Below, in pieces: positions 29,533 to 38,170 of a stretch of 64,000 bases of DNA (position 1 is its first letter; each line of letters begins with the position of its first letter). This stretch comes from Cellulomonas telluris. Its GTDB lineage: Bacteria; Actinomycetota; Actinomycetes; Actinomycetales; Cellulomonadaceae. The position numbers and the translations under genes are program-made. The DNA lies in NCBI RefSeq assembly GCF_004886325.1, contig NZ_QXFN01000002.1, forward strand, positions 186,001 through 250,000. Reading direction: 5' to 3'. The notes beneath the pieces were generated by a model, which worked only from the letters and a program-made list of their open reading frames with translations, was not told the DNA's origin and ran no database searches.

Positions 29533-29567
29533 GACCGGCGGTGGGCGGCCCCCGCCCACCGCCGGTC
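29533..29567 (+). terminator. Second, very strong hairpin after flagellin
   Basis: Perfect 16-bp stem GACCGGCGGTGGGCGG with a CCC loop. No FliA-type promoter lies between it and fliD, so fliD may depend on read-through. Confidence 0.85.
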
Positions 29568-29624
29568 GTCGTAGCGGGCCGGGAGCACCGGCCGGCCGGC
29601 ACGGGACACGGAGGACCACCAGCG

Positions 29625-31031
29625 ATGGCAGCGATCGACGGCCTCGTCAGCGGCATCAAGACCGCCGAGCTGATCGACAGCCTCCTGTACCTCGAGGCGG
29701 GCAACCAGCGGCAGCTCGCGACGAAGAAGGCGACCGCGCAGCAGCTCGCGACGGCGCTGCAGTCGCTCACCACGAAGGTCTCCTCGCTGGCCGAGTCGGC
29801 GACGACGGCCTCGAAGCCGGAGTCGTGGCGGGCCGTCACGGCGAAGGTGGACCAGCCGGGCGCGGCCACCGGCGCCGCGCCGGCCGCGACCGCCGTCGCG
29901 GGGGCGACCGCCACGGCGGGCACCCTGACCTTCCGCGTCGGGGCGGTCGCGCAGTCCCAGGCCTCTCTCGTCACCCTGCCCGCTGGGGACGCCTACGCCG
30001 GCGAGAAGCCGACGTTCACGCTGACCCGCGACGGCGAGACCACGACGGTCACCGCCAAGAGCGCCGCGGTCCCGGACCTCGTCGACGCGTTCAACGCGTC
30101 CGGCACCGGCGTGCGCGCCACCGCCGTCAAGGTCGCCGTGCTCGACGCGGAGGGCAAGCCGACGGGCGAGAGCACGTACCGGCTGCAGCTGACAGGCACG
30201 GAGACGGGCGGGGACAACGCCTTCACCCTGTCCTACCGAGGGGCGGACGGTGACGTCGCCGTCGGTCTGCAGACGATCCGCGCGGCGCAGGACGCGCGCG
30301 TCACGCTGTTCCCGGGCTCGGGCGCCGAGCAGGTGCTCACCTCGTCCTCCAACACGTTCGAGGGCGTCATGACGGGCGTGGACCTGACGGTCACCGCCGT
30401 CACCGCTGCGGACGCGCAGCCGCTCACCCTCACGGTCGCGCGCGACGAGGCCGCGGTGAAGAAGCTCGCGTCCGGGCTCGTCGCGAACCTCAACACGGTG
30501 CTGTCCGAGATCTCGTCGCGCAGCAAGCCGAGCACGACCACCGAGGCGGACGGCCGAACGGTCGTCAGCGGCGGCCTCTTCGCCGGCGACACCCGCATCC
30601 GCCTCCTGCAGCAGCAGGTGCTCTCCGAGGCGTCGATGCCGGTGGGCGGCGTCGCCCCGGCTGACGTGGGCATCGTGATCTCCCGTAACGGGGACTTCAC
30701 GTTCGACGACGCGGTGTTCACCGCCGCGCTCGCCAAGGACCCCGACCAGGTGCAGAAGGTTGTGGCCGGTGTCGCCGAGCGGCTGGCGAAGACCGCGACG
30801 CTCGCGTCGCGCAGCGGCGACGGCACCCTCACGCTCGCCGTCGAGGCGCAGCAGTCCACCGTGCGCGACCTCGGCGACCGGATCTCCGACTGGGACGACC
30901 GGCTCGCGATGCGGCGCACGTCGCTCGAGCGCACGTACGCCGCGCTGGAGACCACCCTGTCGCGGCTCTCGTCGCAGTCGAGCTACCTCGCCAGCCAGAT
31001 CGCCGCGCTGAACGCGCAGCCGACGAAGTAA
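29625..31031 (+). CDS. fliD: Flagellar filament cap protein FliD
   Basis: 468 aa from the ATG at 29625 (CACGGAGGACC upstream). N-terminal FliD signature AAIDGLVSGIKTAELIDSLL with a coiled-coil start, variable Thr/Val-rich middle domains, and C-terminal FliD_C: VISRNGDFTFDDAVFTAALA, VAERLAKTATLASRSG and a closing coiled coil RLSSQSSYLASQIAALN. It forms the cap under which flagellin subunits fold. Followed 12 bp later by its usual partner fliS. Confidence 0.95.
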   Translation: MAAIDGLVSGIKTAELIDSLLYLEAGNQRQLATKKATAQQLATALQSLTTKVSSLAESATTASKPESWRAVTAKVDQPGAATGAAPAATAVAGATATAGTLTFRVGAVAQSQASLVTLPAGDAYAGEKPTFTLTRDGETTTVTAKSAAVPDLVDAFNASGTGVRATAVKVAVLDAEGKPTGESTYRLQLTGTETGGDNAFTLSYRGADGDVAVGLQTIRAAQDARVTLFPGSGAEQVLTSSSNTFEGVMTGVDLTVTAVTAADAQPLTLTVARDEAAVKKLASGLVANLNTVLSEISSRSKPSTTTEADGRTVVSGGLFAGDTRIRLLQQQVLSEASMPVGGVAPADVGIVISRNGDFTFDDAVFTAALAKDPDQVQKVVAGVAERLAKTATLASRSGDGTLTLAVEAQQSTVRDLGDRISDWDDRLAMRRTSLERTYAALETTLSRLSSQSSYLASQIAALNAQPTK

Positions 31032-31043
31032 GCAGGAGGCCTC

Positions 31044-31496
31044 ATGTACGACGCCCGCAGCCGCTACGTCGCGGCCTCGGTCGAGACCGCGAGCCCGGCA
31101 CGCCTGCTGACGATGCTGTGCGACCGGCTGCTGCTCGACGTGCAGCGTGCCGCGCACGCGCTCGGCGCGGGGCAGCGCCCGCAGGCCACGCAGCACCTCG
31201 CGCACGCGCAGGAGATCGTCGCCGAGCTCATCGCGAGCCTCGACGTGGACGCGTGGGAGGGCGGGCCGCGCCTGCTGTCGATCTACACGTGGCTGCACGG
31301 CGAGCTGCTGTCGGCGGCGGCGTCGGGCGACGCCGAGCGCGTCGACGCGTGCGCGCGCGTGGTCGAGCCGCTCGCGCGGACCTGGCACGAGGCGGCGGAC
31401 GCCGTCGCGCGCACGGCCGCACCCGCCGTCCCGGCCCCGGTCGCCGCATACGCCGCCACCGCCGCCCCCGGCGCGGGCCTGCTCGGGGTCGGCTGA
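31044..31496 (+). CDS. fliS: Flagellin export chaperone FliS
   Basis: 150 aa from the ATG at 31044 with AGCAGGAGG upstream. Helical bundle of the FliS type: YVAASVETASPARLLTMLCD, then RLLLDVQRAAHALGAG, ending in an Ala/Pro-rich tail of ~30 residues beyond the usual length. Binds the C-terminal D0 helix of flagellin to stop premature polymerisation. Downstream of fliD and 1 bp from the next, FliT-like, gene. Confidence 0.92.
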   Translation: MYDARSRYVAASVETASPARLLTMLCDRLLLDVQRAAHALGAGQRPQATQHLAHAQEIVAELIASLDVDAWEGGPRLLSIYTWLHGELLSAAASGDAERVDACARVVEPLARTWHEAADAVARTAAPAVPAPVAAYAATAAPGAGLLGVG

Positions 31497-31497
31497 G

Positions 31498-31851
31498 ATG
31501 ACCCCGGCACCCCCGGTCGGCGGTGCCGACGAGGCCGGCGCCTGGGACGGGCGCTGGGAGCAGGCGCTGCGCGAGCTCGAGCTCGACGTCGCCGCCGCCG
31601 AGCGGCTGCTCGCGGCGGCGCACCTGCCCGACGTCGACGAGGTCACCGCGCGCCGGTGGCGTCCGCCGGCCGGTCTCGGGCCGCTGCCCGCACCCCTGCG
31701 CGAGCGCGCGCAGGCACTGCTCGACCACCAGCTCGACCTCGCCCGCCGCGCCGCCGAGGCGATGACGCTCGCGCGGCGCCAGCTCGCCGCGGCGGACGCG
31801 CTGCGCACCCGCCCGGCCGCCGTGCCGGTCTTCGTCGACACGCAGGCCTGA
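31498..31851 (+). CDS. Small helical protein in the FliT position
   Basis: 117 aa from the ATG at 31498, immediately after the fliS stop (TGAGATG). Mostly helical: EQALRELELDVAAAERLLAA, then a Pro-containing hinge PPAGLGPLPAPLRERAQALL and LARRAAEAMTLARRQLAAAD. No clear sequence similarity to FliT, but fliD-fliS-fliT gene order and the small helical make-up suggest a FliD chaperone. That role is inferred from position. Confidence 0.6.
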   Translation: MTPAPPVGGADEAGAWDGRWEQALRELELDVAAAERLLAAAHLPDVDEVTARRWRPPAGLGPLPAPLRERAQALLDHQLDLARRAAEAMTLARRQLAAADALRTRPAAVPVFVDTQA

Positions 31852-31933
31852 GACGCGCTCCGGGACGATCAGGACGTCCTGACCAGCACGTACGGCCGAC
31901 CGGGTGAAGGTCGGGTCGAACCGCATCGACGTC

Positions 31934-31960
31934 TCACACGCCCGCCCGCGCGGCCGATGG
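31934..31960 (+). promoter_or_regulatory. FliA-type promoter of the flgB operon
   Basis: TCAC (31934-31937), N15, GCCGATGG (31953-31960). The leader to flgB is ~75-80 nt. A 14-bp palindrome TCAGGACGTCCTGA (31869-31882) lies upstream, after the FliT-like gene. Confidence 0.78.
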
Positions 31961-31967
31961 GGCAGGC

Positions 31968-32008
31968 GCAAGCACGGATGCTGCACACAGCCAGGCCACG
32001 GATAGGCC
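31968..32008 (+). promoter_or_regulatory. Two GGA-loop hairpins in the flgB leader
   Basis: AGC-ACGGAT-GCT (31971-31982, extended to 31968-31984 past a bulged A) and GGCC-ACGGATA-GGCC (31994-32008). Both expose GGA in a loop closed by C-G, as in CsrA sites. They begin ~1-2 nt from the predicted transcription start. Confidence 0.5.
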
Positions 32009-32046
32009 GACCCCGCACTCGTCGTCGTCGGTGAGGTGGCCCCCGC

Positions 32047-32394
32047 ATGGGCATGTTCGACTCCGTGAGCTCCGTGGCGCTCTCCAGCGCCCTGGACGGG
32101 CTCGCGCTGCGCCAGCGCGTCATCGCGGACAACGTCGCGAACCTGCAGACCCCCGGGTACCAGGCGAAGCGCGTCGCGTTCGAGGGGGCGCTCGCCGCCG
32201 CGGTGCGCCGCGGCGAGGGCGCGGCCGAGGCGACGGTCTCCCGCTCGCTCGAGCCGACCCGCGAGGACGGCAACAACGTCAACCTCGACGCGGAGACGCT
32301 GCTGCACGTCGACACGCAGCTGCGCTACCAGCTCGCCACGCAGGCGATGTCCGGCACGTTCTCGTCCGTCCGCACCGCGATGAGGACGAGCTGA
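32047..32394 (+). CDS. flgB: Flagellar proximal rod protein FlgB
   Basis: 115 aa from the ATG at 32047. Rod signature [20 protein letters not shown] then [17 protein letters not shown]-terminal [20 protein letters not shown]. First gene of the long basal-body/hook operon. Its stop overlaps the flgC start (TGATG). Exported by the flagellar type III apparatus to build the rod. Confidence 0.93.
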   Translation: MGMFDSVSSVALSSALDGLALRQRVIADNVANLQTPGYQAKRVAFEGALAAAVRRGEGAAEATVSRSLEPTREDGNNVNLDAETLLHVDTQLRYQLATQAMSGTFSSVRTAMRTS

Positions 32395-32786
32395 TGACGA
32401 TCTTCGGCGCCATCGGCATCGCGAGCACCGGGCTCACCGTCCACCGCAAGTGGCTCGACGCGGTCAGCGACAACATCGCGAACGTCAGCACCGTGCGCGG
32501 CACCGACGAGGAGGCGTTCCGCGCCCGCTACGTCGTCGCGCAGGAGATGGCCGAGGGCGGCGTGCAGGTCGCCGGGGTCGTGCTCGGCGACGCCGAGGGC
32601 CGCGTGGTGCACGACCCCGACCACCCCCTCGCCGACGCGCAGGGCTACGTGCGCATGCCCGACGTCGACATGTCCTCCCAGATGACGCAGCTCGTCATGG
32701 CGCAGCGTGGCTACCAGGCGAACGCCGCCGTGGTGGACCGCGCGAAGGCGTCGTACGAGGCCGCCCTGCAGATCGGACGCAGCTGA
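32394..32786 (+). CDS. flgC: Flagellar proximal rod protein FlgC
   Basis: 130 aa from the ATG at 32394. [20 protein letters not shown] then [20 protein letters not shown] at the N-terminus; [20 protein letters not shown] then [20 protein letters not shown] at the C-terminus, as in all axial proteins. Typical length. Coupled to flgB and fliE by TGATG overlaps. No flgF or flgG homologue follows in this operon. Confidence 0.94.
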   Translation: MTIFGAIGIASTGLTVHRKWLDAVSDNIANVSTVRGTDEEAFRARYVVAQEMAEGGVQVAGVVLGDAEGRVVHDPDHPLADAQGYVRMPDVDMSSQMTQLVMAQRGYQANAAVVDRAKASYEAALQIGRS

Positions 32787-33094
32787 TGGTCACCTCCGTC
32801 GCCCCCGTCACCGGTGTCGCCGGCGTGCTGCCGGCCGCCGTCCCCGCCGCCCCGACGGCCCCCGACCCGGCCGCCGGCGCCGCGTTCGCGGGCGTGCTCG
32901 GCTCCGTCGAGCAGCTCCAGCAGATGCAGTCGACGTCGCAGCAGCTCGCCGTCCGCGCCGTCACCGGCGACCTCGACGACGTGCACGACTACACCGTCGC
33001 CTCCGCCCAGGCCTCCCTCGCGCTCGAGCTCACCGCCGCCGTGCGCAACAAGGCCGTCGAGGCGTTCACCGAGATCATGAGGATGCAGGTCTGA
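32786..33094 (+). CDS. fliE: Flagellar MS-ring/rod adaptor FliE
   Basis: 102 aa from the ATG at 32786. An Ala/Pro-rich N-terminus, then the conserved helical part [40 protein letters not shown] and a C-terminus [15 protein letters not shown]. FliE is the first export substrate and joins the MS ring to the rod. Coupled to fliF by TGATG. Confidence 0.93.
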   Translation: MVTSVAPVTGVAGVLPAAVPAAPTAPDPAAGAAFAGVLGSVEQLQQMQSTSQQLAVRAVTGDLDDVHDYTVASAQASLALELTAAVRNKAVEAFTEIMRMQV

Positions 33095-34689
33095 TGCCCG
33101 CCCAGGTGCAGGACGCGTTCGGCCGCCTGGCGGCCGCCGTCAAGCAGTTCTCCCTCGCGCAGCGCACGCTCGCGCTCATCGGCCTCGCCGTGCTCGTGCT
33201 CGGCGCGGTCGCGCTGTCGAGCTGGATGTCGCGGCCGACCCTCGCGCCGCTGTTCTCCGGCCTGTCCGGGGCCGACGCGAGCGCGGTCGTCGACCAGCTC
33301 GCGTCCGCGGGCGTCGAGTACCAGCTCGCCGACGGGGGCAGCACCGTCATGGTGCCGCGCGACCAGGTGTACGAGCAGCGCGTCGCGATGGCCGCCGCGG
33401 GCCTGCCGTCCGACGCGGACGGCGCCGGCTACTCGCTGCTCGACGCGATGCCGATGACCGCGTCGGAGTTCCAGCAGGAGAAGACGTACCAGCGCGCGCT
33501 GGAGGGGGAGCTCGCGAAGACCGTCGCGGCGATCGACGGCGTCGAGGCCGCCACGGTGCGCCTGGCCATCCCCGAGGAGACCGTGTTCGTCGCGGAGCGC
33601 GCGAACCCGACCGCGTCGGTGTTCGTCCGCAGCCGCACCGGCACGAGCCTCGCCGGCGAGCAGGTGCAGGCGATCGTCCACCTGGTGTCCGCGGGCGTCG
33701 ACGGCATGGAGCCGACGGACGTCGCGGTCGTCGACGCGGACGGCCGCGTGCTGTCCGCCGTGGGGGAGGGCGCCGCGTCCGGCGGGCTCGCCGACTCGCG
33801 CACCGCCGAGCACGAGGCGCGCGTGCAGGCCGCCGTGCAGGCGCTGCTCGACCCGCTCGTCGGCCCGGGCAACGCCACGGTCAGCGTCAACGCCGAGCTC
33901 GACCTGTCGCAGACCGAGCGGACGACCGAGGAGTTCTCGGCCACGCCGGAGACGCCGCCGCTGGGCAGCTCCACGAGGACCGAGGAGTACACGGGCACCG
34001 GTGGCGCCGCGACGGGCGTGCTCGGCCCCGACAACATCGCCGTCCCGCAGGGCGCCGACGGCGCCGGCACGTACTCGACGACGAGCGAGGACGTGACGAA
34101 CGCGGTGAACAAGAGCACCGAGGTCGTCCGCCAGTCCCCGGGCTCGCTGCAGCGCCAGTCCGTGTCGGTCATGGTCGACGAGGCCGCCGCCGGCGCCGTG
34201 AACATGGCCGACCTGAGCGCGGCCGTCGCCGCGGCCGCCGGCATCGACGAGGAGCGCGGCGACACGCTGTCGGTCCAGCGGATGCCGTTCGACACGACGT
34301 CCGCGGAGGCCGCCCAGGAGGCGCTCGCCGCCGCGGACGCGCGCGCCGAGCAGGAGGCGCAGTCGCGGCTGGTCCGGGACCTCGCGATCGCCGGCACCGT
34401 GCTGCTCGCCCTCGTCGTCCTCGTCGTCGTCCTCGCCCGCCGCGGGCGCCGGGCCCGGCGCGAGGCGCTCGACCTCGGCCAGATCGACGCCGCGACGACC
34501 GCCGTGCTGCCGCCGATCGGCATCGACCCCGACGCGCTGCCCGTGCTGCCGCCGCCGCCGCCCGCCCCGGTGGTGCCGCCGCCGGTCGAGCGCAAGCGCG
34601 CCGAGATCGCCGCCCTCGCCGACGAGCAGCCCGACCAGGTCGCCGACCTGCTGCGCGGCTGGCTCGCGACCCCGAGCGGGCGCCGGTGA
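33094..34689 (+). CDS. fliF: Flagellar MS-ring protein FliF
   Basis: 531 aa from the ATG at 33094. First transmembrane helix ~25-45 (LALIGLAVLVLGAVALSS), ring-building motifs PLFSGLSGADASAVVDQLAS, YQLADGGSTVMVPRDQVYEQ, and FQQEKTYQRALEGELAKTVA. Second helix ~430-450 followed by a basic stretch. The C-terminus (EIAALADEQPDQVADLLRGW) is the FliG-binding peptide. Multimerises in the membrane as the rotor base and housing of the export gate. Confidence 0.95.
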   Translation: MPAQVQDAFGRLAAAVKQFSLAQRTLALIGLAVLVLGAVALSSWMSRPTLAPLFSGLSGADASAVVDQLASAGVEYQLADGGSTVMVPRDQVYEQRVAMAAAGLPSDADGAGYSLLDAMPMTASEFQQEKTYQRALEGELAKTVAAIDGVEAATVRLAIPEETVFVAERANPTASVFVRSRTGTSLAGEQVQAIVHLVSAGVDGMEPTDVAVVDADGRVLSAVGEGAASGGLADSRTAEHEARVQAAVQALLDPLVGPGNATVSVNAELDLSQTERTTEEFSATPETPPLGSSTRTEEYTGTGGAATGVLGPDNIAVPQGADGAGTYSTTSEDVTNAVNKSTEVVRQSPGSLQRQSVSVMVDEAAAGAVNMADLSAAVAAAAGIDEERGDTLSVQRMPFDTTSAEAAQEALAAADARAEQEAQSRLVRDLAIAGTVLLALVVLVVVLARRGRRARREALDLGQIDAATTAVLPPIGIDPDALPVLPPPPPAPVVPPPVERKRAEIAALADEQPDQVADLLRGWLATPSGRR

Positions 34690-35684
34690 TGCTCACCGGG
34701 CGGCAGAAGGCCGCCCTCCTGCTGCTGCAGCTCGGCCGCGAGCGGGCCGCGCGCGTCATGGCGCAGCTCGACGTGCAGGAGATGGAGGACCTGACCGCCG
34801 AGATCCTGCGGCTCGAGCGCGTCGACCAGAAGCTGGCCGACGAGGTGCTCGAGGAGTTCTACGACGCCAGCGAGATGGGCCCGGGCCTCGGCGGGGGCGT
34901 CGGGTACGCGCAGCACCTGCTCGAGGCGACCCTCGGGCGCGAGCAGGCCGAGACGATGATCGAGCGCCTGCAGACGTCGCTGGCGGGGCACTCCTTCGAG
35001 TTCCTGCAGCAGGCCGACGCCCGTCAGGTCGCCTCGCTGCTGGACGGCGAGCACCCGCAGACCGTCGCGCTCGTGCTGGCGCACCTGCGCCCCGAGCACG
35101 CCTCCGCGATCCTCGCGGGCCTGCCCACCGACGTGCGCGGCGACGTCGCGCACCGCATCGCCCTCATGGAGCGGGCGTCCCCGGACGTCGTGACGGTCGT
35201 CGCGGAGTCGCTGCAGCGCAAGGCGTCGACCGTCCTCGCGCCGCGCGAGCTCGCCGCGATCGGCGGCGTCAAGCCGCTCGTCGAGATCATCAACCGCGCC
35301 GACCCCACGACCGAGAAGTCGATCCTCGAGGGGCTGTCCGAGCGGGACGAGTCCCTCGCCGAGGCCGTGCGCGCCCTCATGTTCACGTTCGGCGACGTCG
35401 TGCTGCTCGAGGACCGCGCCGTGCAGCTCGTGCTGCGCCAGGTCGAGTCGGCGGCGCTGTCGCAGGCGCTCAAGGGCGCCAGCGCCGAGGTCCGGGACAA
35501 GATCCTGCGGAACATGTCCGACCGGGCGCGCGAGAACCTCGTCGAGGAGATGGAGATGCTCGGCCCCGTCCGCCTGTCGCAGGTGGAGGAGGCCCGCGCC
35601 GAGATCGTCCAGGTGATCCGCGGCCTCGAGGAGAGCGGGCAGATCGTCGTCCGCCGCGACGGGGAGGACGAGCTCGTTGCCTGA
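34689..35684 (+). CDS. fliG: Flagellar motor switch protein FliG
   Basis: 331 aa. The ATG at 34689 repeats the TGATG coupling of this operon; a GTG one codon earlier (34686) is possible. Middle-domain motif EHPQTVALVLAHLRPEHASA; C-terminal torque region MFTFGDVVLLEDRAVQLVLR followed by ALKGASAEVRDKILRNMSDR, retaining the charged residues that contact MotA. Binds FliF, FliM and the stator. Overlaps fliH by 8 bp. Confidence 0.95.
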   Translation: MLTGRQKAALLLLQLGRERAARVMAQLDVQEMEDLTAEILRLERVDQKLADEVLEEFYDASEMGPGLGGGVGYAQHLLEATLGREQAETMIERLQTSLAGHSFEFLQQADARQVASLLDGEHPQTVALVLAHLRPEHASAILAGLPTDVRGDVAHRIALMERASPDVVTVVAESLQRKASTVLAPRELAAIGGVKPLVEIINRADPTTEKSILEGLSERDESLAEAVRALMFTFGDVVLLEDRAVQLVLRQVESAALSQALKGASAEVRDKILRNMSDRARENLVEEMEMLGPVRLSQVEEARAEIVQVIRGLEESGQIVVRRDGEDELVA

Positions 35685-36372
35685 CCTCTCCTTCGTGCCG
35701 GCACCGCGCCCGGCCCCCGCCACGGTGCCGGCCGCGACGGCCGCGCCCCGGCCCGTCGTCGCGACCGCCGCCCCGGCGCGGGCCGTCACGTTCGTGCCGC
35801 TCGGCGGGGCCCGGACGGCCGAGGCCGCCGAGCGCGGCGCCGGGTACGCCGCGGGCTACGCCGCCGGGTACGCCGCGGGCGCACGGCGCGCCGCGGAGGA
35901 GGCGGCCCACGAGGCGGACCGGCAGCGGACCCTCGCCGCCGCCGAGCGCGAGGCGCGCGCCGCCGAGCACGAGCGGGCCGCGCAGGTGCTGGAGCGGGCG
36001 GCGCAGGCCATGCACGCGGTGCGCGCGCCGGTCCTCGAGAGCGCGCTGGACGCCGTGCGCGCCGGGGCGCTCGAGCTGGCCGTCGCCCTGCTCGGGCACG
36101 AGCTCGCGGACCCGAGCGCCGCCGCCCGTGCCGCCCTGACCCGCGTCCTGGGTGCGTCCGACCTGCCCGACGAGGTCGTCGTCCGGCTGCACCCGCGCGA
36201 CCTGGACGCTCTTGCAACGGACGACCGCGCGACGCTGCCGCCCGGGCTGCGGCTCGTCGCCGACCCCGGCCTCGCGCCGGGCGACGCCGTCGCGGAGCAC
36301 GCCGACGGCGAGCTCGACGCCCGCGTGACCTCCGCCGTGGAGCGGGTCCGCACGGCGCTGGGGGCGGCGTGA
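35677..36372 (+). CDS. fliH: Flagellar export ATPase regulator FliH
   Basis: 231 aa from a TTG at 35677, preceded by GGGGAGGACG and overlapping fliG. N-terminal Pro/Ala-rich segment, then GxxxG-type repeats GYAAGYAAGYAAGARRAAEE typical of FliH, a coiled coil to ~residue 125, and a globular FliH/V-ATPase-E-like C-terminus. Binds FliI and FliN/C-ring in the cytoplasm. No ATG or GTG fits before the repeats, hence the TTG. Confidence 0.88.
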   Translation: MPDLSFVPAPRPAPATVPAATAAPRPVVATAAPARAVTFVPLGGARTAEAAERGAGYAAGYAAGYAAGARRAAEEAAHEADRQRTLAAAEREARAAEHERAAQVLERAAQAMHAVRAPVLESALDAVRAGALELAVALLGHELADPSAAARAALTRVLGASDLPDEVVVRLHPRDLDALATDDRATLPPGLRLVADPGLAPGDAVAEHADGELDARVTSAVERVRTALGAA

Positions 36373-37706
36373 CCGCCGCCGTGCTGCACCGCGCCCCCGC
36401 GGACGCGCCCTGGGACGCCGCCCTGCGCGCGGCGCGCCCCGAGGCCGTCGGCCGGGTGCGCGCCGTCGTCGGGCTGTCCGTCGAGACGGTCGGCACCGGT
36501 TCCGCCGTCGGGGACCTCGTCTCCATCGGCGACGGGCCGGACCCGCTCGTGGCGGAGGTCGTCGCGACCGCCGGCGGCTCCGCGCGCTGCATGCCGCTCG
36601 GTGCGACGACCGGCCTGCAGGCCGGGATGCCCGTGCGCGGGCACGGCACCGGGCTGCGCGTGCCCGTGGGCAGGGGCCTGCTCGGCCGCGTCCTGGACGG
36701 CCTCGGCCGACCGATCGACGGTAGCGGGCCGCTCGCGGCCGACGCGTGGGTGCCGCTCGACGGCGCCGCGCCGCACCCGCTCGACCGGGCGCGCGTCGAC
36801 ACCCCGCTCGAGCTGGGCGTGCGCGTGCTCGACACGCTCGTCACCGCCGGCCGCGGCCAGCGACTCGGCCTGTTCGCCGGGTCGGGCGTCGGGAAGTCCA
36901 GCCTCCTGTCGATGATCGCGCGCGGCACGGAGGCCGAGGTCTCCGTGATCGCCCTCGTCGGGGAGCGCGGGCGCGAGGTGCGCGAGTTCCTCGAGGACGA
37001 CCTGGGGCCCGAGGGGCTCGCACGGTCCGTCGTGGTCGTCGCGACCTCCGACCAGCCGCCGCTCGTGCGGCTGCGCTCGGCGTTCGTCGCCACCCGCATC
37101 GCCGAGCACCTGCGCGACGGCGGTGCGCACGCGGTGCTCATGATGGACTCGCTCACCCGCGTGGCCATGGCGCAGCGCGAGATCGGCCTGTCCGTGGGCG
37201 AGCCGCCCGCGACGCGCGGCTACCCGCCCAGCACGTTCGCCCTGCTGGCGCAGCTGCTTGAGCGCGCGGGCACGGGCCCGACCGGGTCGGTGACCGGCCT
37301 GTACACCGTCCTCGTCGACGGCGACGACCACAACGAGCCGGTCGCGGACGCGGCACGGTCGATCCTCGACGGGCACGTGGTGCTCGACCGCCGCCTCGCC
37401 GTCGCGGGGCACTTCCCGTCGGTCGACGCGCTCGGCTCGGTGAGCCGGGTCGCGTCCCGCGTGACGAGCCTGCAGCAGCGCGCCGACGCGACGCGCCTGC
37501 GCGCGGTCATGGCGGCGCGGCGGCAGGCGCAGGACCTGCTGGACGTGGGCGCGTACGTGGCGGGCTCGAACCCGCTCGTCGACACGGCCGTGGCGCACGC
37601 CGGGGCGGTCGACGCCTTCCTGCGGCAGGGCATGGACGAGAGCGCGCCGGCCGCGCAGTCGTGGCAGCGGCTGCGCGCGCTCGTCGCATCGATGGGGGAG
37701 TCATGA
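36369..37706 (+). CDS. fliI: Flagellum-specific ATPase FliI
   Basis: 445 aa from the GTG at 36369 (GTGA overlap with fliH). F1-beta-like ATPase: Walker A GLFAGSGVGKSSLLSM, VIALVGERGREVREFLEDDL, Walker B VLMMDSLTRVAMAQREIGLS, and ATRGYPPSTFALLAQLLERA. Unfolds and delivers substrates to the flagellar export gate together with FliH and FliJ. Full length. Confidence 0.96.
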   Translation: MTAAVLHRAPADAPWDAALRAARPEAVGRVRAVVGLSVETVGTGSAVGDLVSIGDGPDPLVAEVVATAGGSARCMPLGATTGLQAGMPVRGHGTGLRVPVGRGLLGRVLDGLGRPIDGSGPLAADAWVPLDGAAPHPLDRARVDTPLELGVRVLDTLVTAGRGQRLGLFAGSGVGKSSLLSMIARGTEAEVSVIALVGERGREVREFLEDDLGPEGLARSVVVVATSDQPPLVRLRSAFVATRIAEHLRDGGAHAVLMMDSLTRVAMAQREIGLSVGEPPATRGYPPSTFALLAQLLERAGTGPTGSVTGLYTVLVDGDDHNEPVADAARSILDGHVVLDRRLAVAGHFPSVDALGSVSRVASRVTSLQQRADATRLRAVMAARRQAQDLLDVGAYVAGSNPLVDTAVAHAGAVDAFLRQGMDESAPAAQSWQRLRALVASMGES

Positions 37707-38170
37707 GCCGACGGTTCCCGCTGGGCGGCCTGCTGCGGGTGCGCGGCATGGCCGAGGACCGCGCCGCGGGGGACCTCGCGGCGGCGCGCCGCGAGCAGCT
37801 CGCGGCGCAGGAGCGGGCGCGCGCGACGGCGGAGATGCTCGGCACCACCGACCTGCCCGGCGCGCACGACGTCCTCACGTGGCAGGCGACCGTCGCCGGC
37901 CGCCTCGCGCTGCAGGCGCTGCTGGTCGAGCGCACCGAGCAGGTGCGCGTGGCGCAGCAGCACGTCGAGGCGCGTCAGGACGAGTGGTCCCGCGCCCGCA
38001 CGGCGACGCGCACGGTGGAGAAGCTGCGCGACGCGCACGCCGCCCAGGTGCGCACCGAGGACGAGCGCGCCGAGCAGCGCGTGCTGGACGAGGTCGCCGG
38101 GCGCCCCCGCGCCGCCGGGACCTCGGCCGGGGGCGTGGCCGGGACCGGGCACGAGGAGGAGAGCCGATGA
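37703..38170 (+). CDS. fliJ: Flagellar export protein FliJ
   Basis: 155 aa from the ATG at 37703 (GGGGGAG upstream, 4-bp overlap with fliI). One long antiparallel coiled coil: FPLGGLLRVRGMAEDRAAGD at the start, then heptad-rich Ala/Arg/Glu sequence to ~residue 125, then a short Gly-rich tail. FliJ is poorly conserved; position between fliI and fliK and the coiled coil make the call. Coupled to fliK. Confidence 0.85.
   Translation: MSRRFPLGGLLRVRGMAEDRAAGDLAAARREQLAAQERARATAEMLGTTDLPGAHDVLTWQATVAGRLALQALLVERTEQVRVAQQHVEARQDEWSRARTATRTVEKLRDAHAAQVRTEDERAEQRVLDEVAGRPRAAGTSAGGVAGTGHEEESR

Noticed and set aside
28803-31841. A ~1000-codon open frame on the minus strand opposite flagellin, fliD and fliS
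   Set aside because: It is antisense to well-supported flagellar genes, has biased Arg/Gly/Ala composition and no domain. Long shadow frames are normal at this GC content.
31869-31882. TCAGGACGTCCTGA palindrome as an operator
   Set aside because: A single copy located between the FliT-like gene and the flgB promoter with no known regulator match. Kept only as a note.
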